64,000 nucleotides of DNA, from positions 339,214,263-339,278,262 of the forward strand of contig NC_085138.1 in the NCBI RefSeq assembly GCF_035046485.1. Direction: 5' to 3'. Under the pieces are notes generated by a model. That model searched no databases. It was not told the origin of the DNA and worked only from the letters and a program-made list of their open reading frames with translations. Every line of letters begins with the position of its first letter. Within the stretch, counting starts at the first letter, position 1. Below, piece after piece: positions 9,710-19,735 of this stretch. The stretch is from Aedes albopictus (lineage: Eukaryota; Arthropoda; Insecta; Diptera; Culicidae). A program made the translations under genes and the position numbers.

Positions 9710-11574
9710 ATAAATGGGTTTACAAGATCAAGCGTGGTGCTGATGGTGAAACGAAACAATACAAGGCGCGGCTTGTTATAAAAGGATGTTCCCAGCGGGC
9801 CGGCATCGACTATAATGAAGTTTATTCTCCGGTAGTGCGATATTCGACCGTACGTTTTCTGATGGCATTGGCAGTACAGCACGATTTGGACATCGAACAG
9901 CTTGATGCAGTCACAGTGTTTCTACAAGGGAAACTCAAGGATGAAGAAATATACATGGAACAACCTGAAGGCTACGTCGTCGATCCGACCAAGGTGTGCA
10001 AATTGCAAAAAGCTTTGTACGGATTGAAGCAAACAAGCAGGGTATGGAACACCCAGCTGGATGAAGCGCTCAAGGCTTTCGGACTAATCCGTTCCAACTT
10101 GGATCCTTGCCTGTATTTTATCCTCAAGGAAGATGGAAAAATGCTGTTTGTGACGATCTATGTTGACGATTTTCTGGTGTTCACAAATGATGAAGAACTC
10201 AAAAAGAAATTGAAATGTTATTTGAATTCAAGATTCAAGATGAAAAATATCGGAGAAGCGAAATTTTGCCTTGGACTACAAATAACGCGTGATCGTACGA
10301 ATGGAAAATTGTTTCTCGACCAGCAAGCGTATATCAAGGATGTTCTGAAGAGGTTCAACATGGAGAACTCGAAACCTGTTGCAACTCCAATGGACTCGAA
10401 TGTGAAGCTTGATAAGTCCATGGGTCCCAAGACACCAGAGGAAATGGCTGAGATGAAGAATGTTCCATTCAAAGAAGCAGTTGGTTCGTTGTTGTATGCA
10501 GCCCAGGCAACAAGACCGGACATCGCCTTCGCTGTTAATTTGGTGAGTCAATAGGGTCCTAAAATGAAAAATATTTTCCCGCTTTTGGCGCATAACACGA
10601 AAGAGCATGGTTTTCTGATCTCAATGGTAATTTTTCCGAACTTAAACAATAACAGAATAGTCTATTTTACGAAACGACAACAGTGTTGATATTTATATTA
10701 ACACTCACGGGCATGGGCGCAACCTCCTGTCAAATTTTCATTCATGAAATGAGCGATCAGCTGATCCGAAACGTCTCGTAAAATGGCTCATAGATAATAA
10801 ACTCGAAAATAAAATAATGATGAGCAGGTCTTGTTTGACATTCGAGGTCAACCTTGACGTAACGAAAGTGAAACGGCGGGTTGCAAAAGACACCACATTG
10901 GCTCACTTTTGACAACAAATGTTCCTGTTTGACATACACGGTAAACAAAATTTACCCAAAATTGAGTGCTAAACAAGGAGTGTTGCAAAAACTATTAAAA
11001 TTTTTGAAAATATATTTTATGGGCTTTACCTAATAGGAATACTTAAAAAATGAGTAAATATGTCGTTTTAGTCAATGCTTGATCGAATTATGCAGAAATT
11101 GAGATAGGCCTTTAGGAGCCTATTCTCAACCCAGTACGGAGGGTTAGCCTAACATTAGCCTAATGTGAGACTAACTGGCCAGCATGTTAGGCTAACTTTT
11201 TGTCTCACTTTTGCCTAATGTTAGTCTAAAATTAGACAAATATGACACACTTTTGTTAGACATGTTGCAAATTCGAAACATGTTTGTTAGTCTAACATTA
11301 GACTAACGTTAGACATGTTTTAGTATGGGCTGTTAGACGAATGTTAGGCATAGATTTTATGCTGCTTGTTTTCATTCCAGCTGTCATCCGAGCAAGAAGT
11401 GTGATTGTAGTAGTGAACTTTTATCGGCGTTCACTACTACAACCGCACTTCTGCCTCGAATGAAAGCTGGACGAAACATATTTAATAAAAAAACCGGAGC
11501 CTGTTTTAATTTTAATTTTTTATTTTATTTCAATTTAAATTTATTTTAATTTAAATTTAAATTTTTATTTTAGT

Positions 11575-11987
11575 TTTAATTTTAATTTTAATTTTAATTT
11601 TAATTTTAATTTTAATTTTAATTTTAATTTTAATTTTAATTTTAATTTTAATTTTAATTTTAATTTTAATTTTAATTTTAATTTTAATTTTAATTTTAAT
11701 TTTAATTTTAATTTTAATTTTAATTTTAATTTTAATTTTAATTTTAATTTTAATTTTAATTTTAATTTTAATTTTAATTTTAATTTTAATTTTAATTTTA
11801 ATTTTAATTTTAATTTTTATTTTTATTTTAATTTTAATTTTAATTTTAATTTTAATTTTAATTTTAATTTTAATTTTAATTTTAATTTTAATTTTAATTT
11901 TAATTTTAATTTTAATTTTAATTTTAATTTTAATTTTAATTTTAATTTTAATTTTAATTTTAATTTTAATTTTAATTTTAATTTTAA
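11575..11987. repeat. Hexanucleotide satellite (TTTTAA)n
   Basis: About 68 copies of a 6-bp unit (ATTTTA), nearly pure, with one disturbed spot near 11812-11824. Because the period is a multiple of three, the minus strand stays open as an alternating Ile-Lys frame, which is an artefact of the repeat. Confidence 0.97.
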
Positions 11988-12590
11988 ACAAATTAAATTA
12001 AAATTAAATTAAAATTAAATTAAAATTAAATTAAAATTAAATTAAAATTAAATTAAAATTAAATTAAAATTAAATTAAAATTAAATTAAAATTAAATTAA
12101 AATTAAATTAAAATTAAATTAAAATTAAATTAATTAAAATTAAATTAAAATTAAATTAAAATTAAATTAAAATTAAATTAAAATTAAATTAAAATTAAAT
12201 TAAAATTAAATTAAAATTAAATTAAAATTAAATTAAAATTAAATTAAAATTAAATTAAAATTAAATTAAAATTAAATTAAAATTAAATTAAAATTAAATT
12301 AAAATTAAATTAAAATTAAATTAAAATTAAATTAAAATTAAATTAAAATTAAATTAAAATTAAATTAAAATTAAATTAAAATTAAATTAAAATTAAATTA
12401 AAATTAAATTAAAATTAAATTAAAATTAAATTAAAATTAAATTAAAATTAAATTAAAATTAAATTAAAATTAAATTAAAATTAAATTAAAATTAAATTAA
12501 AATTAAATTAAAATTAAATTAAAATTAAATTAAAATTAAATTAAAATTAAATTAAAATTAAATTAAAATTAAATTAAAATTAATTAAAAT
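11988..12590. repeat. 11-bp satellite (AAATTAAAATT)n
   Basis: About 54 copies of an 11-bp unit abutting the hexamer block, with one short unit near 12130 and decay at the right end. The unit can be read as one hexamer-like word plus a 5-bp truncated one on the opposite strand. Confidence 0.95.
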
Positions 12591-13621
12591 TAAATAAAAA
12601 TTATAAAACTGAATTGAAATTGAATTAAAATTAAAGTGACTCACCGACACGATGAGGCCAAACTTAAAGGAATCGGATACTGTTTTGGTGATGACTGGTT
12701 CCGGCGACAGTGCGAAGAGAACGAACCGAACTTATTGGCCAGCAGCAGCGACGAGGAACTGACGGGTTGGACGACGGAACGACTGAAATGGTTCCTACGA
12801 GTTTAAATTAATTGAGACGCGCCAATTTTTCTCATTTTCTCGACCGACGAACGCGATTTTTAAGCTGCCGCAACTAACAAAGTTTTTTTCCCTCGTTTTT
12901 TCCACTGCCATTTGCTCAACTGTCAATGACGCGCGAAAAAATCGAACATTCAGCATAAATTCGGGGTTATGATTTATGCTCTCGAAAATTTTTCGGTGAG
13001 CAACATAACTAACAAATGCCTAACAATGTCGAACGCCTAACTTCCTCCGTGCTGGGAATTAATCCAAGAAGGCAGCATAGGGAAGTCGTGAAGCGCATTA
13101 TGCGCTACTTGCGTGGCACTTTGGACGCGAAACTAATGTACACGAGAGGAGGTGATTCTCAACTGACTGGATATACAGATGCGGATTGGGGAGGAGATCC
13201 TGATACGCGCAAATCAACAACTGGATATGTCTTCAGAAAGATGGGAGGAGCCGTTTCGTGGAGTGTTAGGCGGCAACCGAGTGTGGCGTTATCATCATGT
13301 GAAGCGGAGTTTATCGCATTATCTCGAACAACTCAAGAAGCATTATGGTGGCAGCAACTGATTGAACAGATTGATGGGAAGCAAGCAATACCAATATTTT
13401 GTGATAATCAATCCGCAATATGTATGACCCGAAACGATGGTTGTAATCCCCGGACAAAGCATCTATCTATCCGATATCAATTTGTGAAGGACGTTGTGGA
13501 AAAAGGTGACATCAAGCTCCATTACATTCCGACAGATGAACACCCGGCTGATGGATTTACGAAGGCTTTGGCGAGGCAGAAGCATTCCCAATTTATGAAG
13601 TTGACCGGGATCGTCGGTTAA

Positions 13622-14045
13622 GGGCTGTTTGCAGTTCAGAAGGAATTTTTCGGCCTATCTTGATGCATGGGATATTCCTTGCCTGAATTGCCCAAGAAAC
13701 CGTTTTTCTTCCATCGCAGTACGCAGTTGCGAAGAAATGACCATTCAAATGGCAGTCACCATAGAAAGTTTCTGCCAGGAATCGCTCAAGAAGTTTCTTG
13801 AGCGATTCCTTTTGAACTCGAAACTGCGCTTTAAGCGCTGTTTGCAGTTCAGAAGAAATTTTTTGGCCTATCTTGATGCATGGGAAATTCCTTGCCTGAA
13901 TCGCCCAAGAAAACGTTTTTCTTCGATCACAGTACGCAGTTGCGAAGAAATGCCAGTTCAAATGGCAGTCAGCGTGGAAAGTTTCTGCCAGGAATCGGTC
14001 AAGAAGTTTCTTGAGCGATTCCTTTCAAACACCAAACTAGGCTTT
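13622..14045 (+). repeat. Two 213-bp tandem units in copia 3' non-coding region
   Basis: GCTGTTTGCAGTTCAGA recurs at 13624 and 13837, and the two units are highly similar throughout. Each carries a hairpin with 13-bp arms (GAATCGCTCAAGA / TCTTGAGCGATTC, one change in unit 2). The duplication lies between the RNase H stop codon and the polypurine tract. Confidence 0.85.
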
Positions 14046-14054
14046 AAGGAGGAG

Positions 14055-14204
14055 TGTTGGATGAGTAACCTGCGATCCAAGTAGTTAAGTGTTTCGACTA
14101 CAAGCTTAGCAACCATTGTTTTGTATAGTAAACAGTAGAAATAAATTTTCATTCCTTGTTCAGACTTTGACCAGAACGCAAGTGTTTTATTTCCACTTAC
14201 AAGT
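14055..14204 (+). repeat. 3' LTR of copia element 1
   Basis: Starts TGTTGGATGAG immediately after the polypurine tract AAGGAGGAG and ends CTTACAAGT, followed by GAAAA. It differs from the 5' LTR at four of 150 positions. Confidence 0.93.
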
Positions 14205-14209
14205 GAAAA

Positions 14210-15353
14210 ACACCAGCAAAAACACCTACTAGAAACGAAGCAGAAGTTCTTGAAGGAATCATAGCAATACAATATTTTTTGGAGGAATCCCACCACGAGT
14301 TCCTTAAAGGTTTTTAATGGATAAATCCCTGGAAGAATCGCGACAGCAATGTCTGAGGCAATCCAAGCAGGAAATCGGCAACATAAATCTTATCATAACT
14401 TTCTGAAGCAATCCCAACTAGTAAACCTGGAGGAATCCCAGAGATGCCGGAAAGAAGAAGTGCATTGGAAGACTTGTAATCACAACAACAGGCAACGTTA
14501 ATTGTTTGTGCTGTTTCCAGAGAACAATAGTCTTAATTGCATGTAGGTAGCCACCATCCTAGCTTGAGTCTTGTTCTGAATGCAGTTCCACTTAACAGTA
14601 AAGATCAATTTCATTGCCACACTGATTTTAACATACCGCTGTATGAAGGGCCAAAAGGGGATGTGGCGAATCCGTAAGTAGACACTTACGCGAAATTCGC
14701 GGGTTTAAGAGAATCTACTTCCAACAGTATCATCCAACAATGTGGATAATGGAATTTACAATACTTGTTGTTCCCCTTTTTTACTTAAAAAAAGTTGATA
14801 AAATCGGGGGCTGACAAAATTGGGACCTCACTGTATATCTTAGGATCTCCATTAGAATTTTCTCATGAGGTTTTTCATAAGCCAAGTCTTAGGGATTTCT
14901 AAGCCTCCGTGTATGAAAACCGTACGAAGGCTATGAAATCATAAACAAATAAAAATAACTGAGAAATGAGAACTAAACTGTTGAAAACATACCTACGTGC
15001 AGCATCCTCAGTCCTCAGCGTGCGTATACAACACTAATTTATCATTGAATATTTCAAAAGATTATAAATTCAACAAAAATGAAACACACTAGAAAGGTAA
15101 AAACATCGATACGTGGATTACTCATTTTTTTTTGCAACGTTATCTTTCTGCCGAACCTAATTCCAATGGCTTCAATTGCCAGTAAATTTCTGGCAATAAA
15201 TTATCAACTGGCGAAGCCGGGAGACAAAAAAATCACTGCTCGGATTCCACCCGTCGAATCCGATAATGGGCAGATATGGGGTCGCTCCCTCTTATCAATC
15301 TAAATGGACTTACCCCGACGCGCCTCAAGGCCCCCGGTGAAGTAGCGGGCATT
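14210..15353. other. Gene-free interval downstream of DES1-1
   Basis: 14210-14460 is degenerate GGAATCC repeat. 14460-15350 is ordinary AT-rich sequence with no recognised family. It presumably includes the 3' end of the desaturase transcript, but no minus-strand AATAAA is obvious close to the stop codon. Confidence 0.4.
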
Positions 15354-16319
15354 TTAGGAATCCAGTCCCTTCGCTTTCCTCTTGATCCGGGCGTACGGTC
15401 CGATGGCCGGATCCGTAATGAAGTCGTATAAGACTCTGGTCCAGCTGGTGTGCTGCGGGATGGTATCGTAGAACTCCGGAGCGATCCGTTTCACCTCGGG
15501 GAGATACCGACCGGGGACGGCCGGGAAGTCGTGATGTTCATTGTGGTACCCAACGTTGAAGGTAATCCAATTCAGGGGACCGTAGTAGGAGTACGTTTCA
15601 AATCCCTTGGCGAACATATAGTGCTCGGAGATGAAGTGTCCTGCGACCGGATGGAGGCCCATGGCTAGGAGGGATCCAACGACGAGGTAGATCATCACTT
15701 TCCAGCCGAAGAAGTAAACTACGATGGTGTTGAAGATGAGCTGGATGATGGCGTTGACGATTTCCAGCTTCTGCGGGGGCTTCGGATTGACAATCAGCGG
15801 TCGGAAAATATAGAACAGTGGCTGCAGGCAAACCCAAATGAACTTTCCGAGGGTGTTGCAGAACAGCTTTGCTTCCAGCAGGGTCGGTAAATCGGTGTCA
15901 ATCACTTCGTCTCCTTGGTACCGATGGTGCTCCAGGTGATACTTCTTGAAGCTCACCGACATCGGCAGTCCGATTGGGAGATTGCAGAAGAAACCAAACA
16001 ACCGGTTCGCCATTGGCCTCGCATGCCCGAAGGCCAGATTGTGCGCGATCTCGTGACACGCCAGTTCCAGCGAGTGATTGATAACACCGCCGAAAAAGTA
16101 CGCCACCAGGAAAATCATCTTCCACGACTGGTCCTTCATCACGAACAGCATCGCAAACTGCATCAGGACCATGGAACCGGCCACCCACTTGAACCTCGGA
16201 TCATGCCCGAACAGCTTCTTGATCTGAGGGTACTTCTCCAGAATAATCTTCCTCCGGCTGGCGTGCGGTTCCTCGGTGTAACTCCACTCGAAGTCCGTCC
16301 TCGACACGTGCTGTCCCAT
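15354..16319 (-). CDS. Sphingolipid delta-4 desaturase, paralogue 1
   Basis: 321 aa. By family it introduces the 4,5-trans double bond into dihydroceramide to make ceramide, in the ER membrane (DES1/DEGS1; Drosophila ifc). The start MGQHVSRTDFEW is the conserved N terminus, including the N-myristoylation-type MGQ. The frame is open for 45 further codons upstream, but that extension is not family-like, and an AG acceptor-like 'ttctcag' precedes the start. All three iron-binding histidine boxes are present: HEIAHN, HLEHH and HNEHH. Hydrophobic membrane stretches follow the family plan, and the length equals that of Drosophila ifc. The coding part has no intron. It is closely similar along its whole length to the gene at 50949-51914. 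Confidence 0.95.
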   Translation of the reverse strand: MGQHVSRTDFEWSYTEEPHASRRKIILEKYPQIKKLFGHDPRFKWVAGSMVLMQFAMLFVMKDQSWKMIFLVAYFFGGVINHSLELACHEIAHNLAFGHARPMANRLFGFFCNLPIGLPMSVSFKKYHLEHHRYQGDEVIDTDLPTLLEAKLFCNTLGKFIWVCLQPLFYIFRPLIVNPKPPQKLEIVNAIIQLIFNTIVVYFFGWKVMIYLVVGSLLAMGLHPVAGHFISEHYMFAKGFETYSYYGPLNWITFNVGYHNEHHDFPAVPGRYLPEVKRIAPEFYDTIPQHTSWTRVLYDFITDPAIGPYARIKRKAKGLDS

Positions 16320-17010
16320 TTCGTAAGTCCCCTTGATTCCCCTGAGAACAAAACTAAATCGAAATCCGGATTTCACTAAATGTACACTTTTGGGAACGGA
16401 GAAGTAAAAGCGCACCACCCCTCGCCGCTGACTACCGATCCTATTCGCGAACACCTACCAGAGGCGCGCAACGACACTGCAGCGGTTTCTTTTCACCCGA
16501 AACCCGAAAAAATAAAAATGATTAACACAATTTGCCGGACGGCACAACACGACGGCTACAAGCTGACCGCTGCGCTGCGGCGGTGGATGGACTACTACTA
16601 ATGCACCACTGATTGGCAAACGAACGCAGCAACGTCTTGAAATTCAATCCGTCCGAAACGCGCAAGCAAGTGACTGAGAAGCGATGATAAAAACACTGGC
16701 TGAACTTGAAGTCACGTAGCGCGCACTAACACGACTGCGGAACTGGGGAACAGAACGCCGACGACAAAAGCCGAACCACGACGCGCAACACAAACAACGG
16801 TACCGGAACGGAACGGCTACAAACACAACCGTTATGATGGTAGTGGAGTGACAGCTGAAGGAACATGAATGGAAGAAAGTGGAGCGCAAAAGAGAATGAA
16901 TGAAGAGATGACATGTAAAAAGGAAGGTGAAGGATGAACCTCTTGAGATGAACGCCTGGATGTACAGGGACGTACGCAGGAATTCGGACATCACTTTTTT
17001 GGAAATCTAA
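16320..17010. other. Upstream region of DES1-1
   Basis: Moderately GC-rich sequence 5' of the desaturase start, probably holding 5'UTR, a possible intron ('ctcag' at ~16340 on the minus strand) and the promoter. I could not identify a convincing TATA box or initiator. Confidence 0.35.
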
Positions 17011-17169
17011 GGGAAGATTCAAATATTACGTCCATTGTTTTTCTGGATTTCTAGACCCCCCCTCCCCCATCTGTCACGCACTTTTCCTATACCCAATACA
17101 CGTACTGTCACACTTTTCTAGACCCCCCCCCCCTCCCCCAAATCATGGACGTAATTTTTGAACGTTCCC
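17011..17169. mobile_element. 159-bp MITE with TAA duplication
   Basis: Ends GGGAAGATTCAAATATTACG and the complement of GGGAACGTTCAAAAATTACG, flanked by TAA (17008-17010, 17170-17172). Two C-runs following TTCTAGA lie inside. A 3-bp TAA/TTA duplication is the PIF/Harbinger signature. Confidence 0.8.
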
Positions 17170-17855
17170 TAAGCTGAAAATTTGTATTATGTTTCCAGTT
17201 CAAAACCAGGGTCTTCGTATAATAATGATTGATATTATTTTTGAGGCGCTTTGTAATTTTCGTATGTTTTGGGTGGCATATCAACGAAAAAGTGGGTATG
17301 GCACGGAAAATTTCGATTCCCTGTCATTAATGATCTGTCAGGCAATTTAAATGTTTCAGCCATTTAAATTTGATGAAAATTAATTCGCAGTTCAATTAAT
17401 ATTTCATATATGAAACAAAACTTGTTTTTCATCTGCATAGTGCTTAGGTAAAAGATTTCATTTATTATGCACTGTTGATACTTTTGAGAAATACAGCTAA
17501 AAGATCAACATGCCTTAAGATATTCTTGTTAAAGTTTCATGAAGTTCTTATAATCAATCATTAGCGCATGTACATGAATACAACTAGTTTCAAAGCAGTC
17601 TTCAAAAGCAGCTTTGAAGATCTCCTGAAGAGTGGAAAAGATTAGTCTGATGGATGTTTTATACCTATTTTATCTCGGATTTGCAGAACAAAGAGCTTTA
17701 CTGCTAAGTTTTATGATTCTATCTTAGAAATTACTTCAGGATTGCCACAAAAGTATAATTGTTACTTGGGGAAGGAACGCAAAAAAATCCTGTGAGAAAT
17801 TCTAGGAGGCATTCCAAGAGGTATTTATAAACAAGTTCCCTGACGGAACATCCTT
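17170..17855. other. Unassigned AT-rich interval
   Basis: No gene, RNA or delimitable repeat seen. The last 100 bases carry weak AGGAATTC-type units. Confidence 0.4.
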
Positions 17856-17867
17856 GTAGGTAGCGGT

Positions 17868-18156
17868 CCTCCTCCTCTCCTCTTCTTGGCGTAACGTCCT
17901 CACTGGGACAAAGCCTGCTTCTCAGCTTAGTGTTCTATGAGCACTTCCACAGTTATTAACTGAGAGCTTCCTCTGCCAATGACCATTTTGCATGTGTATA
18001 TCGTGTGGCAGGCACGAAGATACTCTATGCCCAAGGAAGTCAAGGAAATTTCCTTTACGAAAAGATCCTGGACCGACCGGGAATCGAACCCGTCACCCTC
18101 AGCATGGTCATGCTGAATACCCGTGCGTTTACCGCCTCGGCTATATGGGCCCTCTG
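17868..18156 (-). mobile_element. Feilai-type tRNA-derived SINE, complete
   Basis: Read on the minus strand it starts with a tRNA-related head (CCATATAGCCGAGGCGGTAA as A-box region, GGTTCGATTCCC as B box), continues through the characteristic body ending near GTCCCAGTGAGGACGTTACG, and closes with an AGAGGAGAGGAGG tail. It is flanked by a perfect 12-bp target duplication GTAGGTAGCGGT (17856-17867, 18157-18168), showing LINE-mediated insertion. I recognise this as the Feilai family described in Aedes aegypti. It is the best taxonomic marker in the window. Confidence 0.9.
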
Positions 18157-18331
18157 GTAGGTAGCGGTATTTCTAGATTAAATCCGAACCAACAACGTAT
18201 ACATATTTGATCAGATAGAGACAACTAAGTGGAGAAGTCGGGGATATTTATGTGTATAATCTACTTCTTATTTTCATTACATTCATCCAACTCCTCTAGC
18301 CTATCATTAAAATAATTCTGAATTTTCATAT

Positions 18332-18635
18332 GTCATTTTCGTTTTTGCGGTGGTGCTACACCGGTGTAGCACTTTTGCACCGAAATTGTTCGTTTTTGAT
18401 TTTCGCGCTGCACCGGTGTAGCACTTTTTCTGCACCGCTCAAAATAGTGCAGCACTCAAAAATTCGAGAGTGTAGCGGGTGTACACCGCGTGTCCACCAA
18501 TCAACGTTTGCAAAGTTGTAAATATTTTGGTTTTTATTCACGCACATCAATGCAACTGCACCGAAAATGTACTTTTTGAATTTAGTGATAATTGTAGCAC
18601 GAAGCGGTGTAGCACCGCCACAAAAACGAAAACGA
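18332..18635. mobile_element. ~300-bp palindromic MITE
   Basis: GTCATTTTCGTTTTTGCGG at the left is answered by CCGCCACAAAAACGAAAACG at the right. The interior repeats GTGCTACACC/GGTGTAGCAC several times in both orientations. The target duplication is not clear. No coding capacity. Confidence 0.65.
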
Positions 18636-18880
18636 CAAAAATACAATAATCGTTGATCAAAAAATATGAAATCATTAGATTCTTACGTCGAAGGCAACAC
18701 ATTCATCCAACCTCTCTTGCCTATTTTATCATTAAATTCTGAATTTTCGCAAAAATACAATAATCGTTAATCCAGTAAATATGAAACCATTATTATGGCG
18801 CCAGCACCAAACCGAATAGCGACGTTTTGACTAGCGACACTTTTCGACTAGCGACACTTTTTTTCAGTACCGGGTGCAGT

Positions 18881-19537
18881 TAGAGTCCCTATAATTAGAG
18901 TCTAGCAGACTGTCACTTTCGACCGGAGCCAAATCGAGCATGACGTCATATTGTCGCGTTTATCTTAGATTCTCAGCAAGCTGCGTTCGAAACGCGCAGC
19001 CTCAGATCGCGCCAGACCGCGCACGTATGATTTGTACACGGTGTGTACCTTGGCTAAAACTGTTTTGCAGCCGCCGGGTGGAGCTGTCGGCCGCCGTGTA
19101 CAACTCAAACGGACGCAAGTATTATGGCTGACTCAAATCAACAGGATCTGAGTGATTAAGCTAGGATGCACCTAGGGGCAAGACACTGTGCAAACGAGAG
19201 CAACTCTGAGAATTTCTGAGTAACTCTTTCTGTCGATGATCGACGAAATTTGTTGAAAGACATCCCTAAAACTGCAATTTTCATTCAGCACACGCAACAC
19301 TTTGCAGTTTGACATTGGTGCCAGATCACACTTTGGCATAAATGGGAGAAATTCTGAGGAACTGTGAGGAATTCTGAGCAACACCTCGAACACAGATTTG
19401 CTCTCGTTAGATCTGTCCTGCCCCTAGGGATGCACAATAGTGTCCTCACCGATAAATGCTATTTACACCGTGACGTCATTCTCGATTGGCTCCGATCAAA
19501 AGTGACAGTCCGTCAGACTCTAACTAGACTGACTCTA
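18881..19537. mobile_element. MITE with GGTGCAGT duplication, hosting another MITE
   Basis: Ends TAGAGTCC ... TAGAGTCTAGCAGACTGTC and its imperfect complement, flanked by the 8-bp GGTGCAGT (18873-18880, 19538-19545). The hAT-type duplication implies a non-autonomous hAT element. A second hAT-type MITE is nested at 19172-19427. Confidence 0.8.
19172..19427. mobile_element. 256-bp nested MITE, GGATGCAC duplication
   Basis: Ends CTAGGGGCAAGACACTG and ...CCTGCCCCTAG, flanked by the 8-bp GGATGCAC (19164-19171, 19428-19435). Related copies lie at 36231-36477 and 63523-63790. hAT-like by duplication length. Confidence 0.82.
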
Positions 19538-19605
19538 GGTGCAGTGCGCTGTGTGCGTTCAATTATGTACTATCATATACGTCACTTCCGACGTATGTTG
19601 TAAAC

Positions 19606-19728
19606 TATCGTAGAAGTAAAACACGTCTGTTCGGTTTGAACGTTGGAAACTGAATGAAAAGATTTATTATTTACCCTAACAAACAAACTTCAGTTGCTAA
19701 GGTCGTCATGGATTACTTGATGCTAACA
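19606..19728 (-). repeat. 3' LTR of copia element 2
   Basis: 123 bp. On the minus strand it runs TGTTAGCATCAAG ... CTTCTACGATA. The adjacent AGGGAGGAG (19729-19737) is the polypurine tract and overlaps the gag-pol stop codon. Confidence 0.95.
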
Positions 19729-19735
19729 CTCCTCC

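Larger units (their letters stand above)
10553..13060. mobile_element. ~2.5-kb insertion between RT and RNase H
   Basis: Copia coding sequence stops at AVNLVSQ (10551) and resumes at NPRRQHREV (13061), a point that is continuous in the intact relative. The insert begins 'agggtcctaaaatg' and ends 'gtgctgggaatt'. I found no clear terminal repeats, and the target duplication is ambiguous (possibly AAT). It contains a 'TTAGCCTAA'-rich patch (11150-11350) and the AT satellites. No coding region could be assigned. Confidence 0.65.
7117..13621 (+). pseudogene. copia gag-pol pseudogene (element 1)
   Basis: A 546-codon frame (7117-8757) carries a UBN2-type gag, a CCHC knuckle (CFTCKRPGHFAANC, near residue 255), a protease site reading FDSAAS where the intact relative has FDSGAT, and the integrase HHCC region (HKRLGHLN ... 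CVACLQGKH). It then runs into the inverted patch at 8753. Integrase C-terminal and linker sequence resumes at ~8880-9320. A 4-bp GCAA duplication near 9305 shifts the frame. RT follows at 9710-10551 (QLDAVTVFLQGKL, YVDDFLVF) and ends at TAG 10552. RNase H resumes at 13061-13621 (YTDADWGGDP, SSCEAEFIALS, DNQSAICM). It is the defunct equivalent of the 1365-aa protein of element 2. Confidence 0.92.
6892..14204 (+). mobile_element. Ty1/copia retrotransposon, defective, full length with both LTRs
   Basis: Two 150-bp LTRs (6892-7041, 14055-14204) differ at four positions, are flanked by the 5-bp duplication GAAAA (6887-6891, 14205-14209), and enclose a primer site, gag-pol fragments and a polypurine tract (AAGGAGGAG, 14046-14054). 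Domain order protease-integrase-RT-RNase H identifies Ty1/copia. The coding region is destroyed by a 127-bp inverted patch, a 4-bp frameshift, a 152-bp insertion and a ~2.5-kb insertion, so the element cannot be autonomous. It lies within degenerate GAGGAAT repeat on both sides. Confidence 0.93.

Noticed and set aside
11557..11991. 144-codon Ile-Lys frame
   Set aside because: Pure artefact of the (TTTTAA)n satellite.
15450..16379. Several frames antisense to the first desaturase
   Set aside because: They lie entirely within the complement of a well-supported gene and have no family resemblance.
16320..16454. 45-codon N-terminal extension of the first desaturase
   Set aside because: The conserved family start is MGQHVSRTDFEW, as in paralogue 2. 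The extension is Arg/Ser-rich, unlike the family, and follows a likely intron or 5'UTR.
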